A DNA stretch of 64,000 nucleotides from Micromonospora qiuiae (lineage in GTDB: Bacteria > Actinomycetota > Actinomycetes > Mycobacteriales > Micromonosporaceae). Location: positions 1 through 64,000 of the forward strand of contig NZ_BOPC01000027.1 in NCBI RefSeq assembly GCF_016863555.1, read 5' to 3'. This document shows, one piece after another, positions 56,608-64,000 of the stretch. Below the pieces are notes generated by a model. The model made no database searches, had not been told where the DNA came from, and saw only the letters and a program-made list of their open reading frames with translations. The translations under genes were made by a program, and so were the position numbers. Position 1 is the stretch's first letter. Each line of letters begins with the position of its first letter.

Positions 56608-58198
56608 GAATTGGGGGGATGTCGGGGCGGATGGGGGCCGGGAGCACCGTGGGGCCGTCGGCGCGCAGCGCCGTGGCGAGGGCCGCGCCGAGCTGCTCGG
56701 GTGTGTCGACCACCGTCGTGGCGCAGCCGTAGCCGCGGGCGACCGCGCTGATGTCGATGCCGGGCAGGTCCAGGCCGGGCACGCCGGGCGTGTGCTTCAG
56801 CTCGGCGAAGGCCTTGAGGATGGTGTACTGCTGGTTGACCGGAACCACGACCACCAGCGGCAGGCGCAGCTGGGCGGCGGTCCACAGGGACTGCACCGAG
56901 TAGTGGAAGGACCCGTCGCCGATCACCGCGACCACCGGCCGGTGTCGGCCGGTGTCCCGCTGGGCCAGCGCGACACCGACGGCCGCCGGCAGGCCGTAGC
57001 CGAGGCCGCCGCTGGCCATGGTGAAGTACGACCCGGGCCGGTTGAACCGCAGCTGGCGGCGCAGCGCGGACAGGTTCGACGGCGATTCCTGCACCAGCAC
57101 CCCGTCCTCGGGCCAGTACCGGGCCAGCGCGGCGAAGAGCGCGTCGGCGCTGAGCGGGACGGAATCCTCCACCGGCGGCGGTTCGGCGCGGGCCGGCGGT
57201 GGTGGTCGGTCCGCCGACGGCACCAGTTCGGCCAGCGCGGCGAGGGTGAGCCCGGCGTCACCGAGCAGGCTGTCGCCGACCGGGGCGCGGGCCGCCTCGT
57301 CGGGGTCGTCGGTGACGTGCAGCAGCCGAGTGCCGTCGGGCAGGGTGTCGCCGGGCACGTGCGGGTAGTAGCGGAACACCGGAGCGCCGACGACCAGCAC
57401 CGTGTCGTGTCCCCGCAGCTGCTCGGCCAGCGGGCCGATCGCGAAGGGCAGCACGCCCCGGAAGTGTGGATGGTTCTCGGGAAAGGGGGTGCGCTCGGAC
57501 GCGGGTGCCGACCAGACCGGCGCATTCAGCCGCTCGACCAGGGCGATCGCGGCCTGCCAGGCACCGGCCCGGTCCACGGCCGCGCCGAGCACCACGGCGG
57601 GTGCCCGGCTGGTGGCCAGCGCCGCGGCGAACCCGCGCAGCCGCTCCGGGTCGGGCGCGAACCGGGTGGCCACCGTACGGGCCGGTGCTGGCGGCTCGGC
57701 AGGCTGCGCCCAGTCGTCCAGCGGCAGGGAGAGGAAGACCGGCCCGGCCGGCGGCTGGACCGCGGCGGCGTACGCCCGCATCAACGCCGCCGGCACGTCC
57801 TGCGCCCGGACCGGCTCGTGCGCCCACTTGACGTACGGCTGAGGCAGCTCGGTGGGCTGGCGGGCGGTGAGCCGGGGTTCCAGCAGCAGCATCTCCCGGG
57901 TCTGCTGGCCGGCGGTGACGATCAACGGGGTGCGGTTGTGCCAGGCGGTGACGATGTTGCCCATGGCGTTGCCGGTGCCCGGCGCAGTGTGCAGGTTGAC
58001 GTGCGCGGCCCGCCCGGTGGCCTGCGCGTACCCGTCGGCCATGCCCACCGCCGACGCCTCCTGCAGCGCGAGCACATACTGGAAGTCATCGGGGAACGCC
58101 TGCAAAAACGGCTCCTCGGTGGAGCCCGGGTTGCCGAAGACGGTGGTCATGCCCAGGGCGCGGAGCAGGTCGTAGGTGGTGTCGCGAACGGTTGCCAT
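56603..58198 (-). CDS. Thiamine-diphosphate enzyme, benzoylformate decarboxylase type
   Basis: The 531-aa enzyme matches benzoylformate decarboxylase, with Ser26 (FGNPGSTEEPF), Glu47 (LALQEASAVGMADGYA) and His70 (NLHTAPGTGNAMG) at the same numbers as the Pseudomonas putida enzyme, and the ThDP/Mg motif GDGSFHYSVQSLWTAAQLRLP. The position of the second catalytic His (281 in P. putida) seems to be Tyr278, with a His two residues later (VFRYYPHVPG). The substrate may therefore differ. No mandelate pathway genes are nearby. ATG 58198 is the start, and the gene is divergent from yqgE. Confidence 0.88.
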   Translation of the reverse strand: MATVRDTTYDLLRALGMTTVFGNPGSTEEPFLQAFPDDFQYVLALQEASAVGMADGYAQATGRAAHVNLHTAPGTGNAMGNIVTAWHNRTPLIVTAGQQTREMLLLEPRLTARQPTELPQPYVKWAHEPVRAQDVPAALMRAYAAAVQPPAGPVFLSLPLDDWAQPAEPPAPARTVATRFAPDPERLRGFAAALATSRAPAVVLGAAVDRAGAWQAAIALVERLNAPVWSAPASERTPFPENHPHFRGVLPFAIGPLAEQLRGHDTVLVVGAPVFRYYPHVPGDTLPDGTRLLHVTDDPDEAARAPVGDSLLGDAGLTLAALAELVPSADRPPPPARAEPPPVEDSVPLSADALFAALARYWPEDGVLVQESPSNLSALRRQLRFNRPGSYFTMASGGLGYGLPAAVGVALAQRDTGRHRPVVAVIGDGSFHYSVQSLWTAAQLRLPLVVVVPVNQQYTILKAFAELKHTPGVPGLDLPGIDISAVARGYGCATTVVDTPEQLGAALATALRADGPTVLPAPIRPDIPPIL

Positions 58199-58483
58199 CG
58201 CCCCTGAATCTAGCCCGGCGCCTCAGATTTGCAGGGCCTTCTCGGTTTTGTCCGGCGTCCCAGCTCGCGGGCGCCCGCCGGTGGTCTGCGTACGCGTCGT
58301 CGCCGGTGACCTGGGCCTGACGAAAATCGGTGCCGATCGACCGGTGGTCAGGCCATCGCCAGGGTCCGTGGGCGCACGCTATCGTGCGAGGCATGGCAGT
58401 GACAGCGCGGATGGCACCGGTGCGGCCGGCCGTCCCGGGGTGTGGCCGGTTCCGCCTTCCGGTGCACGACTGACGGGTGCGTG

Positions 58484-59074
58484 ATGCAGGGAGAGGGGCA
58501 GGCGATCGGCGGGCGGACAACGGAGGCGATGACCGGGAAGCTGCTGGTGGCGACACCAGCGCTGAAAGACCCGAACTTCGATCGTACGGTCGTGCTGTTG
58601 GTCGCTCACGAACCCGGTGGCGCACTCGGGGTGGTGCTCAACCGGGCCACCGAGGTGGCGGTGGCGGACGTGCTGCGCGACTGGGGTGACCTGGCTCGCC
58701 ATCCGGCGGTCCTGTTCGAGGGTGGCCCGGTGCAGCCCGACTCGGCGATCTGTCTGGCCCGCATGCGCCAACCGGTCCGCCGGCTCAAGGGCTTCCACCA
58801 GGTCTCCGGTGCGGTCGGCACGCTGGACCTGTCGGTCGACCCGGACCGGCTGCGCGAGAACGTGCAGAGCATCCGGGTCTTCGCCGGGTACGCCGGTTGG
58901 GGCGCGGGGCAGGTGGAGCAGGAGATTGAGGAAGGCTCCTGGTTCGTGCTGGACGCCCTGCCCGGAGACGCCTTCGTCGACCGGCCCGACGACCTGTGGC
59001 CGATGGTGCTGCGCCGACAGGGCGGCATGATGGCGGCGGTGGCCCACTTCCCGCCCGACGTGGCGCTGAACTGA
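58484..59074 (+). CDS. YqgE/AlgH family protein
   Basis: The 196-aa protein contains TGKLLVATPALKDPNFDRTV, GALGVVLNRATEVAVADVL, LFEGGPVQPDSAICL and VFAGYAGWGAGQVEQEIEEG, the family hallmarks. The fold is known but the function is not; the AlgH name comes from a regulatory phenotype in Pseudomonas. I chose ATG 58484, while ATG 58529 gives a shorter form starting at TGKLLVATP. The gene lies just before tRNA-Ala. The 285-nt gap upstream shows no further gene. Confidence 0.9.
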   Translation: MQGEGQAIGGRTTEAMTGKLLVATPALKDPNFDRTVVLLVAHEPGGALGVVLNRATEVAVADVLRDWGDLARHPAVLFEGGPVQPDSAICLARMRQPVRRLKGFHQVSGAVGTLDLSVDPDRLRENVQSIRVFAGYAGWGAGQVEQEIEEGSWFVLDALPGDAFVDRPDDLWPMVLRRQGGMMAAVAHFPPDVALN

Positions 59075-59110
59075 CCCGGCGCGGCTGTGCTCGCGGGAGA
59101 CCCCCGCGAG

Positions 59111-59139
59111 ATGACCATGCCGGCGGGCGTGTGTATAGT
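59111..59139 (+). promoter_or_regulatory. Putative tRNA-Ala promoter
   Basis: ATGACC (59111-59116), a 17-nt spacer and TATAGT (59134-59139) form a good vegetative promoter, about 35 nt before the tRNA 5-prime end. Confidence 0.55.
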
Positions 59140-59174
59140 TCTCCCAGTGCCCGGGAGACCGGGTGCGACACCAA

Positions 59175-59247
59175 GGGGCCGTGGCGCAGCTGGTAGCGCA
59201 CCACACTGGCAGTGTGGGGGTCAGGGGTTCGAGTCCCCTCGGCTCCA
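59175..59247 (+). tRNA. tRNA-Ala (anticodon GGC)
   Basis: The 73-nt gene folds fully: acceptor GGGGCCG with CGGCTCC, D arm GCGC-GCGC, anticodon stem CCACA/TGTGG with loop CTGGCAG (anticodon GGC), and T arm AGGGG-TTCGAGT-CCCCT. The discriminator is A. CCA is not encoded (CCT follows). Confidence 0.95.
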
Positions 59248-59743
59248 CCTTGTGTCCGTGCAGGTCAATCGGCATCAGTCACCGACTGGTGCCGATTGTT
59301 TGTGATCTCGTGGTCACATAGCGCCCCACACTACGTTGCGGCGATCGGTGTCGAAACGTCCGATAAAGTTGCCTCTGACCAGGGATTCTGCTCCTCGGGA
59401 TGTCCGAGATGCCTAGGCCGGAATGTGGGGCGCAGAACCGTGTAGTACGGCGATGTCTGCTCGTGTCGCTACATACGGATCGGTCGCTGGTTTACCCGTT
59501 CGATGCCTTTCCGTCCGAGGGAAGTCCTCCGGCGAGTGATCGGGGCCCAGCAGTCGCCGATCTGCGTTGATTCAACGCCGTCTGACCTCCCGAAGCAAAG
59601 CGATTGGACTACCGGAAGCCCGATCTGGTCGTCCAGCCAATCCTTTTCGGTAAACGGCCAATATGGACAGACGGCCGAGGACCAATACGCGCGAGTGTGG
59701 TACTCATCGAAGGCGTTCGCCGTGTCGGGTCGGAGGTAGTGGT
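59248..59743 (+). other. Non-coding region between tRNA-Ala and the Hsp70 operon
   Basis: About 500 nt, visibly less GC-rich than its surroundings. An inverted repeat, GCGCCCCACA (59321-59330) with TGTGGGGCGC (59424-59433), encloses about 90 nt. An open frame from 59503 to 59739 has composition unlike the neighbouring genes and is not called. The ribosome binding site GGAGG for the next gene lies at 59731-59735. The position next to a tRNA suggests an island border, but no attachment duplicate was found. Confidence 0.45.
59574..59588. promoter_or_regulatory. Palindrome upstream of the Hsp70 operon
   Basis: GCGTTGA-T-TCAACGC is a perfect 7-bp inverted repeat around one base, 155 nt before the first gene. 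It has the size of a dimeric repressor site. Confidence 0.4.
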
Positions 59744-60157
59744 ATGGACGTAGATGTGACTTCGGTGGCGGGGGCGGTGGTGCCGTTCGTGACAGCCGCC
59801 GTCGGAGCGTATGGCGCCGGCGTGATCAGCCGGATTCAGGACGGAGCAGCCGATGCGACCGTGAACATGGGTGGAGAGTTGCTTCGTCGCCTGCTCAGGC
59901 GTCCGGAATCGGCGCCGGAGCTGCAGCAGGCCGTCACCGATCTCGCCGTTGACCCTGCCGACGAGGGGCGGCTGGCCATCCTCCAGCTGCGCGTCCTGGA
60001 AATCCTGCACGCGGATCGGCAGATCCGCAGTGAGGTCGTCGAGATTCTCCAGGCGTCAAAGCCGGACGTGAGCGCCGTGGGCACCCGTTCCGTCGCCACC
60101 GGCAGTATGAGCGGCGGAATCGTGGTCACCGGCGACAACGCCCAGATCACCCGATGA
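59744..60157 (+). CDS. Small protein leading the Hsp70 operon
   Basis: The 137-aa protein has an N-terminal hydrophobic stretch (VAGAVVPFVTAAVGAYGAGV), a helical middle (NMGGELLRRLLRRPESAPEL to VLEILHADRQIRSEVVEIL), and a Gly/Ser/Thr tail ending SGGIVVTGDNAQITR. Tails of this last kind occur in actinobacterial effector-associated proteins. No enzyme motif is seen. The N-terminus could insert in or lie on the membrane. ATG 59744 has GGAGG upstream, and the stop overlaps the GrpE-like start. I do not recognise the family. Confidence 0.8.
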   Translation: MDVDVTSVAGAVVPFVTAAVGAYGAGVISRIQDGAADATVNMGGELLRRLLRRPESAPELQQAVTDLAVDPADEGRLAILQLRVLEILHADRQIRSEVVEILQASKPDVSAVGTRSVATGSMSGGIVVTGDNAQITR

Positions 60158-60843
60158 CGACGCCGCCCCACGGATCGGCCGAGGACCCGATGTCGGATAT
60201 CCGCGCCGACGATGCCCCGCCCGGCGAGCCCGGTGTAACGCTGGAACGGCTGCTCGGCGAGATTCGCAAGTTGCAGACCAGCTTCGATGCCAAGATCCGA
60301 TACGACGAGTCGCGGGAACGTTCGATCCAATCGATGAGCGACGAAATCGCGGCGTACCGGGAGAACAGGGCGCAGCTACAACTACGTCCACTCCTGATGG
60401 ACCTGATCACTCTGTACGACGACTTGACCAGGGTCGGCGGGGCAAGCGACTGTGCACCGGGCACCGCCAAGATACTCGGTGAGTTCCGGGACGCTGTGGA
60501 GCAGACCCTCGCCCGTTACGGAGTGGAGCCATTCACCACAGCGGGAGAGGCGGTCGATCGGAGCCGGCAACGAGTGATCAGCGTATTGGCCGGTGACGAG
60601 CCGTCACACGACCGAAAAATCGCCCAGCGGCTGCGGCCGGGGTTTCAGTGGCACGACCAGGTGTTGCGCCCGGAGTGGGTGAACGTATACCGCTACACCG
60701 CGCCGAGCTCGTCGGCCGAGCCGAAGCCTTTGTCACCGGCCGAACTGGCCGAGCCGTCCGCTCTGCCGACAACGCCGGTCGAACCGAGCGTGCCGTCGGC
60801 CCCATCAGCCGTCCCGGAAGCCGACGAAGGAGCCCTCCATTGA
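60154..60843 (+). CDS. GrpE-like nucleotide exchange factor
   Basis: The 229-aa protein has a coiled helix (TLERLLGEIRKLQTSFDAKI to SIQSMSDEIAAYRENRAQ), a GrpE-like middle (LRPLLMDLITLYDDLTRV to LARYGVEPFTTAGEAVD), a beta-like segment DRKIAQRLRPGFQWHDQVL with RPEWVNVYRY, and a Pro/Ser-rich tail. GrpE proteins release ADP from Hsp70. This one is divergent and co-encoded with two Hsp70 proteins, so it is probably their dedicated partner. It overlaps both neighbours by 4 nt. Confidence 0.82.
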   Translation: MTTPPHGSAEDPMSDIRADDAPPGEPGVTLERLLGEIRKLQTSFDAKIRYDESRERSIQSMSDEIAAYRENRAQLQLRPLLMDLITLYDDLTRVGGASDCAPGTAKILGEFRDAVEQTLARYGVEPFTTAGEAVDRSRQRVISVLAGDEPSHDRKIAQRLRPGFQWHDQVLRPEWVNVYRYTAPSSSAEPKPLSPAELAEPSALPTTPVEPSVPSAPSAVPEADEGALH

Positions 60844-62513
60844 CCGACAGTCGTGTCTACGGCATCGACCTGGGAACCACCTACGCCTGCATTGCGTACT
60901 TCGACGACCGCAGTGGCCGGCCGATGATCACCCCGAACATCGAGGGGGAACTCACCACCCCGTCCGTCGTGCTCTTCGAGGACGAGCAGACCCGCGTCGT
61001 GGGGCGCGAGGCGAAGAATACCGCCGTCCTGGAAGCCGACCACGTGGTCGAGATGGTCAAGCGGGGGATGGGGACCCCGGAATGGCGCCGAGAGTTCTTC
61101 GGCCGGGAGTACTCCCCGGAGGAGATCTCCTCGTACATTCTGCGCAAGGTCGTTGACGACGCAGAGCGCTACGAAGGAGTGCGGCCGACGAAGGTCGTGA
61201 TCACCTGCCCGGCGTACTTCGGCATTCCGCAGCGGGAGGCGACGGCGGCGGCCGGCAAGATCGCTGGCCTGGAGGTGCTGGAGGTCATCAACGAGCCGAC
61301 CGCGGCGGCGATCACCTACGGCAGCCAGCACCCGGAGGACCAGGTGGTCCTGGTGTACGACCTCGGCGGTGGCACCTTCGACGTCACCGTCATCGAGGTC
61401 AAGGACCGGGCTATCACCGTCATCGCCACCGACGGCAAGCACGAGTTGGGCGGCCGGGACTGGGACGCGGAGGTGGTCAAGTACCTCGCCGCACAGTGGA
61501 CCGCCCAACACCCGGGCGCGACGAGCGATCCGCTGGACTCCCCGGAGACCGTCCAGGATCTGTGGCTGCGGGCGGAGAGCCACAAGCGCACCCTCAGCAG
61601 TCTCATGCAGACCAAGGTGCCGGTGATCCATGACGGCCAGCAGGTCACGGTGCCGCTGACCCGGGAGAAGTTCGACGAGCTGACCCAGCACCTGCTGGCG
61701 GACACCGTCAGGTTGACCAGGAAGGTCATCGAGACCGCCGGCGAGCTGGGATACCCGACGATCGACCGACTGCTGCTGGTGGGTGGCTCGACGAAGATGC
61801 CACAGGTCGCCGAGCGGCTAGCTGCCGAGTTCTCCTTCGAAATCAAGGGCTTCGAGCCCGACCAGGCGGTCGCGAAGGGAGCGGCCATCTATGGCCAGAA
61901 GCTCGCGATCGGTGACGAGGTCTGGCGTGAGATCGGCAAACGGCTCCCGGACCACGCTCCGGATCGGGACATCGCCAGCGTGCCGGCGGAGATTCGGCAG
62001 GCGGCCGAGGAGGCTGTCGCCAGCGACCTGGGACTGCGGCTAGACACGGTGCAGCAGTTCGGCGAGATGACGGTCAAGAACGTGGTCAGCCACAGCTTCG
62101 GCATCCGGGCGTTGAAGGGCGATAAGGAGATCCCGGTCATCGCCAATCTCATCCTGGCCCAGCAGACGCTGCCGATCGAGGTCAAGGGCACGTTCGGCAC
62201 CCGTCGGGAGGCGCAGCCGTCGGTCAGCATCGAGATCTACGAGAACACCTCCCGGGAGAAGTACGTCGAGGACTTCGAGACCGGCGAGCAGGTGGGCAAC
62301 GCGATTCTTGAGCTGGCACCGGGGCTGCCGGCGAACTCGCCGATTGAGGTGACCTTCCAGCTCGACAACGACGGGCGGCTGCTGATCACCGGCCGGGACG
62401 GCTCACCGGGTGGCAAGGAGGTCACCGCCACCGTGCAGACCGACCGGGCCCTCTCGGCGGAGCAGGTCGCGCAGGCCATCGAGCACGCGCAGGGCATCCG
62501 GGTGATCGGTTGA
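60840..62513 (+). CDS. Hsp70/DnaK-like chaperone, first of two
   Basis: The 557-aa protein has the Hsp70 ATPase: VYGIDLGTTYACIAYFDD (phosphate 1), NEPTAAAITYG, VYDLGGGTFDVTVIEV (phosphate 2) and LLLVGGSTKMPQVAERLA (adenosine). The C-terminal part keeps a short beta-type substrate domain (HSFGIRALKGDKEIPV to FQLDNDGRLLITGRDG) and a brief helical end. Housekeeping DnaK has about 620 residues, so the lid is much reduced. TTG 60840 overlaps the GrpE-like stop. No DnaJ or HspR gene is present, so this is an accessory Hsp70. Confidence 0.9.
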   Translation: MTDSRVYGIDLGTTYACIAYFDDRSGRPMITPNIEGELTTPSVVLFEDEQTRVVGREAKNTAVLEADHVVEMVKRGMGTPEWRREFFGREYSPEEISSYILRKVVDDAERYEGVRPTKVVITCPAYFGIPQREATAAAGKIAGLEVLEVINEPTAAAITYGSQHPEDQVVLVYDLGGGTFDVTVIEVKDRAITVIATDGKHELGGRDWDAEVVKYLAAQWTAQHPGATSDPLDSPETVQDLWLRAESHKRTLSSLMQTKVPVIHDGQQVTVPLTREKFDELTQHLLADTVRLTRKVIETAGELGYPTIDRLLLVGGSTKMPQVAERLAAEFSFEIKGFEPDQAVAKGAAIYGQKLAIGDEVWREIGKRLPDHAPDRDIASVPAEIRQAAEEAVASDLGLRLDTVQQFGEMTVKNVVSHSFGIRALKGDKEIPVIANLILAQQTLPIEVKGTFGTRREAQPSVSIEIYENTSREKYVEDFETGEQVGNAILELAPGLPANSPIEVTFQLDNDGRLLITGRDGSPGGKEVTATVQTDRALSAEQVAQAIEHAQGIRVIG

Positions 62514-64000
62514 CCGGGCGGCTGGGCGAGTCGGCTCAGCTCGCCGTCGGTATCGACCTCGGGACCACGTACTCGGCGGTGGCGTGGATCAATCCGGACG
62601 GCGACCCGGAGATCATCCCGGACGCCCTGGGTGAGCCGCTCACCCCGTCGGTGGTCGGTCTCCTCGACGGCCGTCCGGTGGTCGGCGCGGAGGCGAAGGC
62701 GGAGCAGGCCCGGGGCGGCACCGAGGTGGCGCACCTGTTCAAACGGGCGATGGGTAACCCGGCGTACGCGTTTCCACTCGGCGGCGAGCTGTGGACCGCT
62801 CCGAGGCTCTCCGCGTTGGTGCTCCAGCGACTCAAGCGGCAGGCCGAGGCGGCACTCGGCCGCCCGGTGAGTCGGGCGGTGGTCACCGTGCCGGAGTACT
62901 TCACCCATCCGGAGCGGGCCGCCACGCTGGAGGCGGCCCGCCTCGCCGGGTTGTATGTACCCCGGATCATCAGCGAACCCACCGCCGCCGCCCTCGCGTA
63001 CGGGTTGCGGCCGGGACCGCAGACCCGAACGGTCCTGGTGTACGACCTCGGCGGCGGCACCTTCGACATCACGCTCGTCCGGATTGCGGCGGACGAGATC
63101 CGGGTGCTGGGCAGCGCGGGCAACCACGAACTGGGCGGCCGGGACTGGGACGACCGCCTGGCCCAGCTCGTGCTGCGCGAGTTCCCCGCCGAGGCGGAGG
63201 CCCTGGCGGAGGAGCCGGACGCGCTGCTGGTGGAGGTCGAGAAGCTCAAGCGCACCCTCTCCGTCCGGCAGTCGACCGAGTTCCGGGTCCTCTTCGGCGG
63301 CCGGTCGCTGACCTGCCGGGTGACTCGGGAAGCGTTCGAGGAGGCCAGCCGGGACCTGTTGGAACAGACCGGCTGGCTCATCGACCAGGTCCTGCGGGAC
63401 GCGGAGCTGGGGTGGGCCGACATCGCTGGCATGCTGCCGGTGGGCGGGTCGACCCGGATGCCGATGGTCCAGCGGTATTTCGAAGAACTGTCGGGTCGGC
63501 CCCCGATGGGTGGCATACATCCCGACCACGCGGTGGCCCTTGGCGCCGCGGCGCAGGCCGCGATCCTGTTGGAGGAGGAGGCCGAGACGCGGCTGCGGCT
63601 GGACGGATCGGTCGAGCCACTGCTGCGACTCGACGCGCCGCGCCGGGTCCACAACGTGGTCGCGCACAGTCTCGGCATGATCGCCGAAAACACCGCAGGT
63701 GACCGGTACGTCAACAGCGTCCTGCTGCCGCGTAACCGACCCATTCCCGGTGCGGAGACCCGGCCGTACCAGTTCCAACTGGACGGCAGCGGCACGGAAC
63801 TGCTGGAGGTCTTCCTCACCCAGGGCGAGACCGACGATCCGGCCACCTGCGTCTACCTGGGCCGCTACCTGGTGACCGGCTTCCCGCCGGGCGCCCGGGG
63901 CCCGATCGTCGTCGACCTGACGTACGCCTACGACGACAACGCCATGGTCGTGGTCACCGCGTCGGAGGGAAAAACCGGCGGCGCGCTGCGGGTGGAGGTG
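62510..64000 (+). CDS. Hsp70-like chaperone, second of two (cut by window end)
   Basis: The visible 497 residues hold a full Hsp70 ATPase: VGIDLGTTYSAVAWINPDG, SEPTAAALAYG, VYDLGGGTFDITLVRI and MLPVGGSTRMPMVQRYF, followed by the start of a substrate domain (HSLGMIAENTAGDRYVNSVL). It is clearly related to, but distinct from, the first Hsp70. TTG 62510 overlaps the previous stop by 4 nt (TTGA), the same arrangement as the first. The frame runs on past 64000. Confidence 0.9.
   Translation, partial: MTGRLGESAQLAVGIDLGTTYSAVAWINPDGDPEIIPDALGEPLTPSVVGLLDGRPVVGAEAKAEQARGGTEVAHLFKRAMGNPAYAFPLGGELWTAPRLSALVLQRLKRQAEAALGRPVSRAVVTVPEYFTHPERAATLEAARLAGLYVPRIISEPTAAALAYGLRPGPQTRTVLVYDLGGGTFDITLVRIAADEIRVLGSAGNHELGGRDWDDRLAQLVLREFPAEAEALAEEPDALLVEVEKLKRTLSVRQSTEFRVLFGGRSLTCRVTREAFEEASRDLLEQTGWLIDQVLRDAELGWADIAGMLPVGGSTRMPMVQRYFEELSGRPPMGGIHPDHAVALGAAAQAAILLEEEAETRLRLDGSVEPLLRLDAPRRVHNVVAHSLGMIAENTAGDRYVNSVLLPRNRPIPGAETRPYQFQLDGSGTELLEVFLTQGETDDPATCVYLGRYLVTGFPPGARGPIVVDLTYAYDDNAMVVVTASEGKTGGALRVEV

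Noticed and set aside
59301..59318. CRP site TGTGA-N8-TCACA
   Set aside because: Known CRP-type sites have a 6-nt centre; here it is 8, and the arms extend with a mismatch.
59503..59739. 78-codon open frame before the Hsp70 operon
   Set aside because: Composition and third-base use do not fit coding, no ribosome binding site is clear, and the product has no recognisable pattern.

Overview
This 64 kb window is chromosomal DNA from a very GC-rich actinobacterium. The evidence points to Micromonosporaceae (Micromonospora or Salinispora type): FbiC for F420, a WhiB regulator, MtrAB-LpqB, a SmpB/tmRNA locus whose tag ends DFALAA, frequent GTG/TTG starts, many 1-4 nt stop/start overlaps, and a REP-like family built on AGGAAGGGCCCCTT. 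No insertion sequence, prophage, CRISPR array or rRNA operon was seen.

Layout. (1) 1-5.0 kb: the tail of an upstream gene, fbiC, then a Tat-exported small protein, a DUF4331 protein whose reading frame is broken near its end, and a small hypothetical. (2) 5.2-6.7 kb: whiB with a palindrome over its putative -10 box, a zincin-like protein that has lost HEXXH, and DUF3499. (3) 6.7-26.3 kb: an accessory block between DUF3499 and the mannose-metabolism genes that adjoin it in other actinobacteria. It holds an XRE/DUF397 pair, a spermidine/putrescine-type ABC transporter, a two-component system followed by a Van-like peptidoglycan-precursor operon (acyltransferase-3 membrane protein, fold-II PLP enzyme, D-Ala ligase, VanX-like dipeptidase, aldehyde dehydrogenase), a polymorphic-toxin cassette (YbaB-like, WXG100-like, 1032-aa papain-fold toxin, and a divergent deaminase/SUKH-type protein), and a cupin behind three TTCA-N4-TGAA operators. 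(4) 26.4-45.5 kb: conserved core running manB, Trm112-like, SIS isomerase, CDF transporter, manA, sahH, mtrA-mtrB-lpqB-comF, hpf, two double-GNAT genes, secA. (5) 45.9-50.6 kb: Rv3235-like, excisionase-like HTH, DUF6912-like, a membrane protein and pruA. (6) 50.8-55.5 kb: PadR, then prfB-ftsE-ftsX-smpB-ssrA. (7) 55.6-64 kb: a lipoprotein, a benzoylformate-decarboxylase-like ThDP enzyme, YqgE, tRNA-Ala(GGC), and an operon of a small protein, a GrpE-like protein and two non-housekeeping Hsp70 proteins, the second cut by the window edge.

How the parts work together. The core genes serve cell envelope and division control (MtrAB/LpqB, FtsEX, SecA), mannose-sugar supply (ManA, ManB, SIS), methyl-cycle clean-up (SahH) and ribosome maintenance (HPF, RF2, SmpB/tmRNA). 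The three candidates for under-described systems are the Van-like operon (12.5-19.8 kb), the toxin/immunity cassette (20.3-25.5 kb) and the paired Hsp70 operon beside tRNA-Ala (59.7-64 kb). Functional statements about all three rest on motif reading and gene context only.
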